A DNA stretch of 64,000 nucleotides from Chryseobacterium mulctrae (GCF_006175945.1 NZ_VAJL01000001.1:4597001-4661000), one strand, 5' to 3'; positions 33,126 through 42,461 are shown, counted from the stretch's first letter. The notes: generated from the letters alone by a model not told the origin. Numbers and translations are program-made.

Positions 33126-34280
33126 TTAGGAAAGTTTTTTAAATAAATCTTCTTTTGAACTCTGAATGTAAACTAAACCCAGTATGATTATTAGATAATA
33201 ACCAATCATCATTCTGTTGACCATGGTAGGAAAAATTAAAAATCTAAGAAAAATAGATAGATAAATAAACCCAAAAAACAGGTATGGCAGATAGTTTTTC
33301 CTGTGAAAAGAAAATTTATTGTAAACAATTATTATAATAAAAATCAACAGTAATAAGAAATATGATGAATTAAATTCAAACAATATTTTAGATTTAATAA
33401 AGTGTAAATAATCCTGAAAATTAAACGGATCGGGGTTTGAAATCGGATATAGCTGAACTTTCGTAAACTGATTCATAAATAATGTAGACCAGGAAATCTG
33501 ATTAAAATACTGCACTACAGCAAATGAAAGAAATAAGTAAACAAAAGAAACAGCAAGTTCATGGTTTTTAATCTCCAATTTTTTTCTCTGGATAAAAATT
33601 AAAATATAAAAGAAAGCATAAAATATAAAGTATTCCGGTCTGGTTAAAATGCAAAGCATTGCAAAAACTGTTGCAATAAGAAAGTTTCGTTTAATAATGA
33701 AAGCATAAAAACTTAAAAGCAAAAGCAAGCAAGATAAGCTATCCGGTGAAGCATGTCTACTCGATTCTAAAAGAGTTTTGAAAAGCGATAATAATATAGT
33801 TAACAGAAATGCTAACTGATGGTTTTTCAATGTTTTGCTTAAAAATAAAAAGATAAAATATAGTATTAAAGCATAAGATAGTATCGAAATCAAAAATGTA
33901 GAAGTCGATGCTGCAAAACCAGCTTTAAAAAATAATAAATTAACAAAATTATAAAATGGTTTTACCGAAAACAACTGTAATTCTTCTTCAAAAATTTTTG
34001 GATTTTCTGAGATGATTTTGTAATAAGTATTTTCACCTTTTGCGGTTTCTTCATGCAAAAGATCAGACTCAAACATTCCGGGTCTTTTTTCATCCAACTC
34101 AGCAAACACTTTTTGGTGGATTTCTTCAATCTTCATTTCAGGATATTCAGCTTTATAAAGCAACCCCATATAAGCTTCAATATCAACATTATAATATTGA
34201 TGCGTATAAAGATAATACGACATAAAACATAAATAAACCGAAAGTAAAACCTTCAAAATAAGATAGTTTTTCTTCAGCAT
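33126..34280 (-). CDS. Multi-pass membrane protein, possible GT-C glycosyltransferase
   Basis: 384 residues with about nine membrane helices. Just after the first helix is the acidic pair in YYNVDIEAYMG (D33, E35), followed by a ~90-residue outside loop, which resembles GT-C transferases whose catalytic Asp/Glu lies in the first external loop. Other signals are SRHASPDSLSCLLLL and LTRPEYFIFY, as seen in dolichyl-phosphate-sugar mannosyltransferase-like families. The assignment is by pattern only. It is 3 bp from the PhyH dioxygenase gene (34284), so the two are cotranscribed. Confidence 0.55.
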   Translation of the reverse strand: MLKKNYLILKVLLSVYLCFMSYYLYTHQYYNVDIEAYMGLLYKAEYPEMKIEEIHQKVFAELDEKRPGMFESDLLHEETAKGENTYYKIISENPKIFEEELQLFSVKPFYNFVNLLFFKAGFAASTSTFLISILSYALILYFIFLFLSKTLKNHQLAFLLTILLSLFKTLLESSRHASPDSLSCLLLLLSFYAFIIKRNFLIATVFAMLCILTRPEYFIFYAFFYILIFIQRKKLEIKNHELAVSFVYLFLSFAVVQYFNQISWSTLFMNQFTKVQLYPISNPDPFNFQDYLHFIKSKILFEFNSSYFLLLLIFIIIIVYNKFSFHRKNYLPYLFFGFIYLSIFLRFLIFPTMVNRMMIGYYLIIILGLVYIQSSKEDLFKKLS

Positions 34281-34283
34281 TTT

Positions 34284-35216
34284 TTACAGCTCAAATAATG
34301 CAGGTCTTTGCGTAACCTCATGATAACATACGCTTTTTTCGTCAAAATAATGATAAACTAAGCTTTTTCTTGTTTTTGTTTTATCTAAATGCGGTTCTCC
34401 ACCGTGAAGAATATTGGCATGCCAAATCAAAAGATCTCCTTTTTTTGCTCTGAAAATTTCTTTTTTTAAACCTAATTCTTTCACTTTATTTTCAAGAAAT
34501 TCTTCGTAAGCTACATAACTTTTTTTGCCTATTTTAAAAGTTGTTCCTTCATTGTCGTAGTCAGAATTTAAGAAATACGGAAGCTTATGACTTCCCGGAA
34601 TGTATTGTAAAGCGCCATTCGTTTCGTCCACATCCTCCAAGGCAATCCAAACTCCTAAAAGTCCGCCCAAAGGATAAGTCGTCATGTGAATGCTGTCTGA
34701 ATGTGTTTTTTGCTGACTTCCGTTGATGAAATTGATGCTCTGGAACAATTTTGCATCACCATCGATTAAAACAGATAAAAATTCGAGTAAGTTTTTATCA
34801 TTTCCGATATTTTTTATGATTTCAGAATGATGAATAACGAACATTAATTTACCGCCATAACGGAATTTAATGGTTCCATCTTTCATCAGTTTTTCAATTT
34901 CATCGTTGATCTGATCGGCAGTTTCAGGTTTAAGATAATTTCTCAGAACCAAAAAACCGTTATCATTAAAACCTTTGGCGCTTGTTTTATTTTCTTCGGA
35001 AAGATTTTTATAAAATTCGGTATTGAAAAGTTTTTGCTCATCAAATTTTCTTTCATTTTCAGGTAAATGCGCAAAGTCTTTGCTTGAGATACTCGAAAAA
35101 TAGCTTTTATCAAGACCGTATTTTTTATAAAGCGGAATATTATGCTGTAATTTTTTTTTGTTGAAAAAATTATAAATCATGTAAGGCAACTTATAATTGC
35201 GAATCTTCTTTAGCAT
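34284..35216 (-). CDS. Phytanoyl-CoA dioxygenase (PhyH) family oxygenase
   Basis: 310 residues with a double-stranded beta-helix core. The iron ligands are visible: HSD in QQKTHSDSIHM (HxD) and distal His in WHANILHGGEPH, with Arg in TRKSLVYHY for 2-oxoglutarate. The family hydroxylates lipids, small molecules or modified amino acids using Fe(II), O2 and 2-oxoglutarate. A basic N-terminal ~60 residues (KIRNYKLPYMIYNFFNKKK) is extra. Neighbours are a GT-C-like membrane protein (downstream, 3 bp) and a FemAB/GNAT-like protein (upstream), suggesting a surface-lipid or glycan tailoring role, which is inference. Confidence 0.82.
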   Translation of the reverse strand: MLKKIRNYKLPYMIYNFFNKKKLQHNIPLYKKYGLDKSYFSSISSKDFAHLPENERKFDEQKLFNTEFYKNLSEENKTSAKGFNDNGFLVLRNYLKPETADQINDEIEKLMKDGTIKFRYGGKLMFVIHHSEIIKNIGNDKNLLEFLSVLIDGDAKLFQSINFINGSQQKTHSDSIHMTTYPLGGLLGVWIALEDVDETNGALQYIPGSHKLPYFLNSDYDNEGTTFKIGKKSYVAYEEFLENKVKELGLKKEIFRAKKGDLLIWHANILHGGEPHLDKTKTRKSLVYHYFDEKSVCYHEVTQRPALFEL

Positions 35217-35288
35217 TGTGAGCAGTTTGTAAATACTTTTATAAATTTAAGAATAATATATAGAACTAATCTAAAGAACGTGATTAAA

Positions 35289-36197
35289 TTAAAGTTTCAT
35301 GATAAATTTCAAGCTCAACAATTTTTTAACGATATCTTTTTTAGAATATTCGATCAGATGATAAGGACGAAGTTCGGGTCTGAAACCTCTGAAAAATTCT
35401 TCTACATTCGGCAATTCACTCCCTTCAAAATCAAAGATTCTGGTTGAGATATTTCCTCCTATACATCTGTCTATTAGAACAGAAGACCCCGATACTTTAA
35501 CCGATTCTTTATCATTAAACGTTCCTAAAAGTGCCACTGTAAAATCATCAAAATAAGTGACGATAATATTGATAATTCTTTGGTTGAGATAAAAAGCTGA
35601 AAAATTCAAACAGTTTGCCTCAAACATATTTTTAAATATCGAAATGAAAGAATCTACATCTTCTTCTTTATTGGCTCCCAAAAAATTTTCTTTAATAAAG
35701 CTTTCTGCCTGAGAAAAACTGATATTTTTAATCTCTGAGTTTTTTACAACTTCTTCATCAAGTCTAAGTTTTCTTTTTCTTTTAGGAGAATATTTAGAGT
35801 AAACCGTTTCGTAGTTATCAGGAAGAATGAGAAAATTTTTCTTAGAATTTAAGGGAGTTTTAAAATGATTAAATTCATTAAAAGTATAAATTCTGATGAG
35901 ATAATTTTTCTCTAAAAAGCTTAAAAATTGTTCGTTAATTTCTACATTATCCTCTCTTGAAAAAATACCCAATTGCTGGCAAAGCATGGGATTATGAACG
36001 ATTTTAATTTTTGATTTGAACACATATGGAACAGGCATCACCGCTTCGTAATCCTTGTAAACCAATAATTCCCATTTTTTATCTGATGAAATATCTAAAA
36101 ACTGTTTTGTAGCAGAATATTTTCGCTGTGCGGAATTTTCCAGGCATTGAGCATATTTTTCAAAATCAATTTCATGGTATTTTAATCTTTTAATCAT
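35289..36197 (-). CDS. FemAB/GNAT-like acyltransferase-type protein
   Basis: 302 residues. The N-terminal half holds WELLVYKDYEAVMPVPYVFKSK and NPMLCQQLG, the second half SPKRKRKLRLDEE, an FSAFYLNQRIINIIVTYFDD strand pair and FDFEGSELPNVEEFFRGF, the pattern of GNAT_acetyltransferase-6/FemAB-type proteins (substrate-binding GF-R/K and final F-K-x-x-F). Such proteins transfer aminoacyl or acyl groups to lipids, peptidoglycan or sugars. Its start overlaps the radC stop by 4 bp, so it is coupled to radC. Exact substrate unknown. Confidence 0.6.
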   Translation of the reverse strand: MIKRLKYHEIDFEKYAQCLENSAQRKYSATKQFLDISSDKKWELLVYKDYEAVMPVPYVFKSKIKIVHNPMLCQQLGIFSREDNVEINEQFLSFLEKNYLIRIYTFNEFNHFKTPLNSKKNFLILPDNYETVYSKYSPKRKRKLRLDEEVVKNSEIKNISFSQAESFIKENFLGANKEEDVDSFISIFKNMFEANCLNFSAFYLNQRIINIIVTYFDDFTVALLGTFNDKESVKVSGSSVLIDRCIGGNISTRIFDFEGSELPNVEEFFRGFRPELRPYHLIEYSKKDIVKKLLSLKFIMKL

Positions 36198-36871
36198 AAT
36201 AATCCTTCGTCTGCAAAACTGGTATATGCGTTTTGAGTAATAATTAAATGATCCAAAAGCTGAATGTTCATCACATTTCCAGCTTCTTTCACTTGTTTGG
36301 TTATACTGATATCTTCTGTACTGGGTTTTAAATTTCCTGACGGATGATTGTGCGAAATAATAATTCCTGTCGAAAAATGTTCTAATGCAGTTTTAAAGAG
36401 TACTCTGATGTCTACAATCGACTGATTAATTCCACCTTGCGTCAACTGAGCGATATGAATTACTTTATTGCTTTGGTTGAGAAAAAGTGCCCAAAATTCT
36501 TCAGTTCGTAGATCCGATAAATGCAGTTTCAAAATATTGTAAGCATCTTTACTGCTCGAAATCAAAGGTTTTTCAGGGATTTCCTGATTGGCTCTTCTTC
36601 TCCCGATTTCCAAAGCTGTTGCAATTGAAATCGCTTTTACTTCACCTACTCCTTTAAATTTCATTAAATCTTTAACCGTTAATAAACTTAGCTGATGCCA
36701 ATTATTATCAACCGATGCCAGAATTTTTCGGCCTAATTCTACAGCTGTTTCGTCTCTGTTTCCGCTGCCCATAATGATTGCCAAAAGTTCAGAATCAGAT
36801 AGTGAATTTTTACCTTTCAGTAAAAACTTTTCTCTGGGTCTGTCATCTTCTGCCAAAAATTTTATAGACAT
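36194..36871 (-). CDS. radC: RadC/JAMM domain protein
   Basis: 225 residues. N-terminal helix-hairpin-helix region (residues 20-95: SDSELLAIIMGSG, FKGVGEVKAISI) and a JAB/MPN domain with metal ligands H174, H176 and D187 in SHNHPSGN...STEDI. The name RadC is historical; a role in DNA repair is not supported in other bacteria and the enzymatic activity is unknown. Start overlaps nothing; stop overlaps the FemAB-like gene by 4 bp. It is followed upstream by a 125 bp spacer with a short tandem repeat. Confidence 0.9.
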   Translation of the reverse strand: MSIKFLAEDDRPREKFLLKGKNSLSDSELLAIIMGSGNRDETAVELGRKILASVDNNWHQLSLLTVKDLMKFKGVGEVKAISIATALEIGRRRANQEIPEKPLISSSKDAYNILKLHLSDLRTEEFWALFLNQSNKVIHIAQLTQGGINQSIVDIRVLFKTALEHFSTGIIISHNHPSGNLKPSTEDISITKQVKEAGNVMNIQLLDHLIITQNAYTSFADEGLL

Positions 36872-36896
36872 GATTTTAGGGTTTAGGTTATGGGAT

Positions 36897-36920
36897 TTAG
36901 TTATTAGTTATTAGTTATTA
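36897..36920. repeat. 7-bp tandem repeat
   Basis: Three and a half copies of ttagtta upstream of radC. Copy number may vary by slippage; position is about 25 bp before the radC start. Confidence 0.5.
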
Positions 36921-36996
36921 AAAACATTTATTACTACATTTTTTTATTATACCGAATATCAATCTAACAACAATCAACTAAAAACCATCAACCAAA

Positions 36997-37569
36997 TTAA
37001 TAAAAAGCATACAAAATAATACTCTTTTTCGATTGGTCTACATGTTTTGCGGTTTCTTTAAAGGCTTTTGTTGATAGCATCGGGCAACCCAAACTTAAAC
37101 AAGCTAAATTTTGAGATTCCTGATCCGGAACACATCCAAAAGAATGTAATACAATCGCACGTTGCATGGCATTGCTGTTGGTGGAATCTAAACCTTTTAA
37201 ACGATATGCTTTTCCGAATTGACCGGAATAACTCTCTTTAATTTCATATTTTCCTAATGAAGATTGATAAGAGCCTTCAATATTAGAAAATTTAAGTTGA
37301 TTTGAATTTTTAATTACAGATCCTGAACCGTTAGAAACAACTGCTTTCTGTATTATTTTGTCGTTCTTCAAATCATAAACAAAATAACGGTACTTCCCTG
37401 AATGAATTTTAAAATTAATAAAAATAGCCAAGTTTTGATTGTAATCTTTATTTTTAATATAATTTTTAAGCTCTAAAATCTTTTCTTTAGGCAAAATATC
37501 TATACTTTCCTGAGCTTTTGAAGAGTTACAGGAAATTAAAAATAAGAATGCAAATAGTAAAGATTTCAT
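36997..37569 (-). CDS. L,D-transpeptidase-like (YkuD_2) lipoprotein
   Basis: 190 residues from ATG 37569. Lipobox LISC gives Cys14. Catalytic pattern: His142 in VLHSFG and Cys162 in LACLSLGCPML, the H-x(n)-S-x-G-C arrangement of YkuD/ErfK enzymes, with the C-P of the YkuD_2 group. These enzymes cross-link or trim peptidoglycan in the periplasm; many YkuD_2 members are uncharacterised. The gene follows the LolD-like ATPase gene by 10 bp in the same direction and lies close to DacB. Confidence 0.78.
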   Translation of the reverse strand: MKSLLFAFLFLISCNSSKAQESIDILPKEKILELKNYIKNKDYNQNLAIFINFKIHSGKYRYFVYDLKNDKIIQKAVVSNGSGSVIKNSNQLKFSNIEGSYQSSLGKYEIKESYSGQFGKAYRLKGLDSTNSNAMQRAIVLHSFGCVPDQESQNLACLSLGCPMLSTKAFKETAKHVDQSKKSIILYAFY

Positions 37570-37579
37570 ATTTAAAATA

Positions 37580-38248
37580 TTACTCAATAATCAATCCGTC
37601 TTTCATCACCAGTTTACGGTCTGTAATTTCAGCCAGTTGTGGGTTGTGGGTTACAATCACAAAAGTCTGGTTGTATTTATCTCTCAAATCAAAAAATAAT
37701 CGGTGAAGATCATCTGCGTTTTTTGAGTCTAAATTTCCTGTCGGTTCATCTGCATAAATAATCTTTGGAGAATTGATCAATGCTCTCGCAACGGCAACTC
37801 TTTGCGCTTCGCCACCCGATAATTGATTGGGTTTATGATGAATTCTTTCAACTATTTTTAAATCCTCAAATAGTTGATACGCTTTATCTAAAGCCTCTTT
37901 CTCGCTGGTTCCTGCAATTTTGGTAGGCAACAGAACATTTTCTAAAGCTGTAAACTCAGGAAGTAATTGGTGAAACTGAAAAACAAAACCAATATTCTGG
38001 TTTCTGAATTTTGAGATCTGCTTATCGGTCATATTGATAAACGATTCATCATTCAGCATGATTTCAGTATTGTATTTTGTAGGATTTGAAGGGGTGTCTA
38101 AAGTTCCCAAAATCTGTAACAATGTAGATTTTCCGGCACCGGATTCTCCAACAATAGAGACAACTTCTCCAGTTTTGATCTGAATATCAACTCCTTTCAA
38201 TACTTCCAGACTTCCATAAGATTTATGGATATTACTCGCTTTAATCAT
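37580..38248 (-). CDS. LolD-type ABC transporter ATP-binding protein
   Basis: 222 residues with Walker [10 protein letters not shown] (34-42), a Q-loop [10 protein letters not shown], signature [15 protein letters not shown] (~135) and Walker [12 protein letters not shown] (~158). This is the MacB/LolD/FtsE group; LolD releases lipoproteins from the inner membrane with LolCE. No LolC/E-type permease is adjacent, so the partner is elsewhere. It has a -7 box 4 bp before its start codon and is followed by the L,D-transpeptidase-like gene. Confidence 0.85.
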   Translation of the reverse strand: MIKASNIHKSYGSLEVLKGVDIQIKTGEVVSIVGESGAGKSTLLQILGTLDTPSNPTKYNTEIMLNDESFINMTDKQISKFRNQNIGFVFQFHQLLPEFTALENVLLPTKIAGTSEKEALDKAYQLFEDLKIVERIHHKPNQLSGGEAQRVAVARALINSPKIIYADEPTGNLDSKNADDLHRLFFDLRDKYNQTFVIVTHNPQLAEITDRKLVMKDGLIIE

Positions 38249-38252
38249 GCTT

Positions 38253-38260
38253 CAAAAATA
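38253..38260 (-). promoter_or_regulatory. -7 promoter box (TATTTTTG) of the LolD-like gene
   Basis: Exact TAnnTTTG on the minus strand, only 4 bp from the ATG, so transcription would start at or near the start codon. Confidence 0.5.
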
Positions 38261-38349
38261 GTGATTTTTTCTTTTGTTTTGAAGTTTTGACTGTTGCTTT
38301 TAAGATGAAAATTTGACTTGTAAAATATTCATTTTGTAATGATAATGAT

Positions 38350-39504
38350 TTATGCTTTTCTGATCACAATTCTAAAAGTAGTTCCTTTTCCTACTTCGGT
38401 TTGAGAAATCCTAATATCACCATTATGATATTCCTGCACTACCCTTTTGGCTAAACTTAAACCTAATCCCCAACCGCGTTTTTTCGTGGAATATCCAGGT
38501 TTAAAAGCATTTTGTGCCTGATATTTTGTCATTCCGCTTCCGTTGTCTTTTACTTCTACCAAAATATTTTTGTTGCGTTCGAAAACCGACATCTGCAAAG
38601 TTCCTTCACCTTTCATTGCGTCAACTGCATTTTTCACGAGGTTTTCAATCACCCAGCTCATCAGGATTTTATTGTGCGGAACCAAAATATTGTATGTTGG
38701 AAGCAGAAGTGTAAAATCTATCTTTCTTGAAATTCTTGTTTTCAGATAATCATAATTCTCTTTAATGGTTTCATTAAAATTGGTGTCATTTAATTCAGGA
38801 ACTGAACCAATTTTCGAGAATCTTTCGGAGATTGTTCTCAGTCTTTCAATGTCTTTTTCTATTTCGATAACGCCATCTGAATCGGGGTTTTCAAGCTTCA
38901 TAATTTCCATCCAGCCCATCATAGATGATAATGGAGTTCCGATTTGATGGGCGGTTTCTTTTGCTAATCCTGCCCAAAGATAACCTTCGTCGGTTTTTTT
39001 AACTGTCCTTAAAAACCAGAAGGAAAACAAGAAATAACACAGTACAAAAAATCCCAGTAAAAATGGAGAATACTGTAGATTATTAAGCATTATAGAGTTG
39101 TCATAATAAACAAACTGGTCATTTCCGCCTTGAACTTTTATTTCAATTGCGGGATATTTTTTCTCCATTTTTTTTGCTAAAGCAACAATATCATCCGGAT
39201 TAGTTCCAAATTCTTTTGGTAGATGTTTATATTCAATAACTTGATCATTTTTATCCAAAATAATCACAGGAATAGTTGTGTTTGAACTATAAATAGCAAG
39301 AAGCAATTCCTGAACTTCTAAACTCGGAGTCATATCCTGCTGAAATTTTATAGCTTTCACCAAAATATCAACTCTCTTTACTTCTTCTTTCTTCAAATAA
39401 TTGATAACCAAAGTGGAAGAAATCACAATAGCGATAACTACCAAAGTCATCAAAGAAAAAATAAACCAGTTGTTGAATCTGGAAAATATGGATCTTTTTT
39501 TCAA
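38350..39504 (-). CDS. Sensor histidine kinase (orphan)
   Basis: 384 residues. Two membrane helices (~13-36 and ~147-166) enclose a ~110-residue periplasmic sensor region. The cytoplasmic part has the phospho-acceptor His186 in KETAHQIGTPLSS, the N box NLVKNAVDAM (~287), G1 DNGSGM (~318) and G2 GWGLGLSLAKRV. No response regulator gene is adjacent. It starts 6 bp from the end of the dacB gene on the same strand, so the kinase gene is the downstream partner of a wall-enzyme gene and may sense an envelope state. Confidence 0.88.
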   Translation of the reverse strand: MKKRSIFSRFNNWFIFSLMTLVVIAIVISSTLVINYLKKEEVKRVDILVKAIKFQQDMTPSLEVQELLLAIYSSNTTIPVIILDKNDQVIEYKHLPKEFGTNPDDIVALAKKMEKKYPAIEIKVQGGNDQFVYYDNSIMLNNLQYSPFLLGFFVLCYFLFSFWFLRTVKKTDEGYLWAGLAKETAHQIGTPLSSMMGWMEIMKLENPDSDGVIEIEKDIERLRTISERFSKIGSVPELNDTNFNETIKENYDYLKTRISRKIDFTLLLPTYNILVPHNKILMSWVIENLVKNAVDAMKGEGTLQMSVFERNKNILVEVKDNGSGMTKYQAQNAFKPGYSTKKRGWGLGLSLAKRVVQEYHNGDIRISQTEVGKGTTFRIVIRKA

Positions 39505-39510
39505 TTTTAT

Positions 39511-40884
39511 TTATTTTAAAATATTCAAAATCTTCTGCAGTTCTGTACTTCCGCTTCCCTGATAATTGTTAATAATAATTGAATATAAATACTTTTTTCC
39601 ATCTTTTGAAGTATGATAACCTGCATATGATTTTGTGTCACGCATTGTTCCGCTTTTCATTTTCATGCCGTTGTCCTGATTGGGAAATCCATCGTAATAA
39701 GAATCAGACCAAGATTGTTTTTTAGCATACAATAATGCCTGAACTTCCGCTTTTGCCGAGACATAATTTTGAGGAGAAAGTCCGCTCCCGTCAGCAAAAT
39801 TGATCATATTAGAATTAATTCCTTTAGATTTCCAGAATTCTTTTAAGTATGCAATTCCACTTTTAAAACCTGGATTTCCTTTTTTCTCTTTGCCTAAAGT
39901 TTTAATTAAATTTTCTCCATATAAATTCACCGATTTTCTCAGAAACCAATACACAATTTTATCTAAAGTTGGCGATTCGTAAGTAAGAATAATATTGTTT
40001 TTTGGAGTTTCTAACGTGTTTTTACCTTCTATTTCTAATTGAGAATTGGTCAACACTTTTCCTGAAAAATCAATACCAGATTCCTTCAGCCATTTCTGAA
40101 CTTCCACACCCAATTGCAAAGGTGGATTCGGAACAGAACCTGAAACTGTCGTTACTTTTCCTGCAGGTAAACTTCCGTTGATTAAAGCGACGTTAGAATG
40201 CGGTGCGGTAAAAATTAAACTTTGATCTGAATTTCCTGCAGCTTTTAAATCATTCAGCCATTTTACGTTTTCTAAAGGATAAGAAAAACTTTTAAAATCA
40301 TTCCCGTTGATATTAATGTCAAATTGGTTTTCACGCCAGTTTACACCCCAAACTCCGGCTCCGTAATAATTTCCCAAATCGTCCCACGGCCAACCTCCGG
40401 GAATGGTTTGATGGTCAAAATAAGAATCATCAATCACCAAATCGCCAGAAATTTTTGTAATTCCTGATTTTTTGACTGCTTCAATCAGTTTTTGTTTGAA
40501 ATTTTCGGGTTTGTAACCTTCGTATCTCCAGCTTCCCAAAGTAGGATCGCCGTTTGAAGTGATAAAAAGATTTCCATTTAAATTTCCATTAGAAATCGTT
40601 CCTGAATAGGATGATGTTGTTTTGTACGTATAGTTTTTGCCTAAAGTTTCCAAAGCTGCCGCAGCGGTGAAAATTTTCTGTGTTGAAGCAGTAGATAATC
40701 CTTTATTTCCCTGAAATTCATACACAAGATTTCCGCTTTCATCAGCAACATAAAAAGATAAATTGGATGAAATTGCCAAAGAAGAATTCATTAGATTTTT
40801 TGTGGCATCATCTAATTTCTGCGAAATATTTTGAGCAAAAATAATTTGTGTGGAAAGTGTAAGAAATACAAAAGTTTTTTTCAT
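39511..40884 (-). CDS. dacB: D-alanyl-D-alanine carboxypeptidase/endopeptidase (PBP4, DacB)
   Basis: 457 residues with a signal peptide ending FAQ (18). Active-site serine S67 in STQK (S-x-x-K), a second motif region DGSGLSPQN (~365), and KSGT (~412, K-[ST]-G). The insertion between the first two motifs is ~300 residues, as in DacB/PBP4 class C. It removes terminal D-Ala and cleaves cross-links in the periplasm. Followed by the orphan kinase gene after 6 bp. Upstream is a 98 bp gap with half of a palindromic repeat, then pepE. Confidence 0.88.
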   Translation of the reverse strand: MKKTFVFLTLSTQIIFAQNISQKLDDATKNLMNSSLAISSNLSFYVADESGNLVYEFQGNKGLSTASTQKIFTAAAALETLGKNYTYKTTSSYSGTISNGNLNGNLFITSNGDPTLGSWRYEGYKPENFKQKLIEAVKKSGITKISGDLVIDDSYFDHQTIPGGWPWDDLGNYYGAGVWGVNWRENQFDININGNDFKSFSYPLENVKWLNDLKAAGNSDQSLIFTAPHSNVALINGSLPAGKVTTVSGSVPNPPLQLGVEVQKWLKESGIDFSGKVLTNSQLEIEGKNTLETPKNNIILTYESPTLDKIVYWFLRKSVNLYGENLIKTLGKEKKGNPGFKSGIAYLKEFWKSKGINSNMINFADGSGLSPQNYVSAKAEVQALLYAKKQSWSDSYYDGFPNQDNGMKMKSGTMRDTKSYAGYHTSKDGKKYLYSIIINNYQGSGSTELQKILNILK

Positions 40885-40905
40885 TTGATATTTATTAAAA
40901 AGCTT

Positions 40906-40938
40906 TACAGAATGCTTCGACTCCGCTCAGCATGACAA
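40906..40938. repeat. Half of a TTTGTCATTC-family palindromic repeat
   Basis: Reads acagaatgcttcgactccgc then tcagcatgacaa. The tail tcagcatgacaa matches the right end of the 8864-8911 element (agcatgacaaa). The partner half is not present, so it is a degraded copy. Confidence 0.45.
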
Positions 40939-40982
40939 CGCTAATAATATTAAATTATTTGAGTAGTATTCAAAAATAAGAA

Positions 40983-41675
40983 TTAAAGTTCGCTTCCTGC
41001 TTTAATTTCGTAAGGCTCTATTCCTTTTTCAAAAATTCTTGTCAATTCATTTCCTTCCACGGTAATTTTATTGCCAATTCTTCTGATCCAGTTTCCTTCG
41101 CGAAGTCCTATAACTTTAGTGTCGTTTTGCGTTAAAAATTCTTTAATTCTTGTTTCTCTTGTTTCTCCGTTATGTTTCAAATCTGGATTTGGATCTAAAT
41201 AATGTGGATTAAGATTGAAAGGAACCAATCCCATACATTCAAAACTTGGAGGATAAACAATCGGCATATCATTCGTTGTTTTCATATTTTGTCCGCCAAT
41301 ATTACTTCCTGCGCTGCAGCCTAAATATGCCTTTCCGGTTTCGATGTTTTGTTTTAAAATAGACATCAGGTTTTCTTCATGCAAAGTTTTAACCAATAAA
41401 AAAGTGTTTCCACCACCTGTAAAATATCCTTTCGCTGAATGCAAAGCTTCGATTTTATTATCAAATTCGTGTAAACCTTTTACTTTAATATTGATGGTTT
41501 CAAAAAAAGACTGTGCTTTTGAAGTGTAATCGTCATGTGAAATTCCACCGGGTCTTGCGAATGGAATGAAAATGATTTCATCAATTCCTTTATATAAATC
41601 AATAAGTTCTTCTTTTAAATATTCAAGATATTCTCCGCCAAAAAGTGTAGATGTTGAGGCTAATAATACATTCAT
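40983..41675 (-). CDS. pepE: Dipeptidase E (alpha-aspartyl dipeptidase)
   Basis: 230 residues from ATG 41675 (the longer frame starts inside the promoter). Peptidase family S51: nucleophile S121 in LGCSAGSNIGG, preceded by YFTGGGNTF, followed by LNPHYLD with the probable catalytic His. It cleaves Asp-X dipeptides in the cytoplasm. A full promoter (-33 and -7 boxes) lies upstream. The dacB gene follows after 98 bp, with a repeat in the gap. Confidence 0.9.
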   Translation of the reverse strand: MNVLLASTSTLFGGEYLEYLKEELIDLYKGIDEIIFIPFARPGGISHDDYTSKAQSFFETINIKVKGLHEFDNKIEALHSAKGYFTGGGNTFLLVKTLHEENLMSILKQNIETGKAYLGCSAGSNIGGQNMKTTNDMPIVYPPSFECMGLVPFNLNPHYLDPNPDLKHNGETRETRIKEFLTQNDTKVIGLREGNWIRRIGNKITVEGNELTRIFEKGIEPYEIKAGSEL

Positions 41676-41705
41676 AAGATGAAAAATAATAGGTTTGTAA
41701 TGAAA

Positions 41706-41737
41706 CAAAGATAAACTCAAACAAGGTAAGAATCAAA
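41706..41737 (-). promoter_or_regulatory. Promoter of pepE with -33 and -7 boxes
   Basis: -7 box TATCTTTG at 41706-41713 and -33 box TTTG at 41734-41737 on the minus strand with a 20 bp spacer, matching the Bacteroidota consensus spacing. Confidence 0.7.
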
Positions 41738-41862
41738 AAATACGCTAAAAAAAGTCTGATAACTGTTAATACCTTCAAAAAAAACTTAAGAGTTCTAAAA
41801 CTTTTCTTTTAATGGAATTATTCTTGAACTTCACTATTTACAATTTTAAAAATGTAAGAAAT

Positions 41863-42420
41863 ATGAAAACGATTAAAATTAATACTAAGCAATTATTTGT
41901 AGGTTTAATGATGATAGGAAGTACAGGTGCTCTTGTTGCCCAGACTTCACCAAAAACTGACAGTGTAAAAGTTACTGCTTCTACAACTCAGGTACAAACA
42001 AATCCTGTGATTGAGGGATTAAAAAAACAGGTTGAAGCCAATCCTAAAGATGCAGAATCTCTTGCTAAATTAGCTACTGCTTATCAGGATGCTACAGATT
42101 GGCAAAACGCAATTGCTACATGGAAAAAAATTTCCGTGTTGTTACCAGATTGGGCTCCATCTTATTACAGTCAGGCCTATTCTTATCAATCGGCTAAAGA
42201 TGATGTAAATGCTAAACTTTCTTATGAAAAATACATTGCTACCGTAAAACCGGAAGAGATTGAGGCAAGTAAGAAAAATCTTGCTTATGCTTATTATTAC
42301 ATCGCATTTAGCGAACAAAAAGACAATCCAAATAAAGCTAAAGAGCATATTGCAAAATCAATACAGTATGATCCTACTAATCAGGAAGCTGTAAAATTGA
42401 GTCAGGCTCTTAATTCATAA
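41863..42420 (+). CDS. Exported TPR-repeat protein
   Basis: 185 residues from ATG 41863, where the signal peptide starts (IGSTGALVAQ cleavage). Two to three tetratricopeptide repeats follow a linker (AESLAKLATAYQDATDWQNAIATWKK, quoted as its core LAKLATAYQDA; PSYYSQAYSYQSAKDDV; AYAYYYIAFSEQK). TPR modules mediate protein contacts. Single gene with a good terminator; function not known. Confidence 0.75.
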   Translation: MKTIKINTKQLFVGLMMIGSTGALVAQTSPKTDSVKVTASTTQVQTNPVIEGLKKQVEANPKDAESLAKLATAYQDATDWQNAIATWKKISVLLPDWAPSYYSQAYSYQSAKDDVNAKLSYEKYIATVKPEEIEASKKNLAYAYYYIAFSEQKDNPNKAKEHIAKSIQYDPTNQEAVKLSQALNS

Positions 42421-42425
42421 AGATA

Positions 42426-42461
42426 AAAACCGGAGAATTTATTTTCTTCGGTTTTTTATTT
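42426..42461 (+). terminator. Terminator after the TPR protein gene
   Basis: 12 bp stem aaaaccggagaa / ttcttcggtttt with one G-U pair and a TTTATT loop, followed by T-rich sequence. It ends where the convergent YdeI-type gene stops. Confidence 0.85.

Noticed and set aside
36194..36871. RadC as evidence of a mobile or defence island
   Set aside because: This is the long housekeeping form with HhH region and neighbouring envelope genes; no integrase, phage or defence genes are nearby.
36897..36920. CRISPR-like array
   Set aside because: The unit is 7 bp and directly tandem with no spacers.
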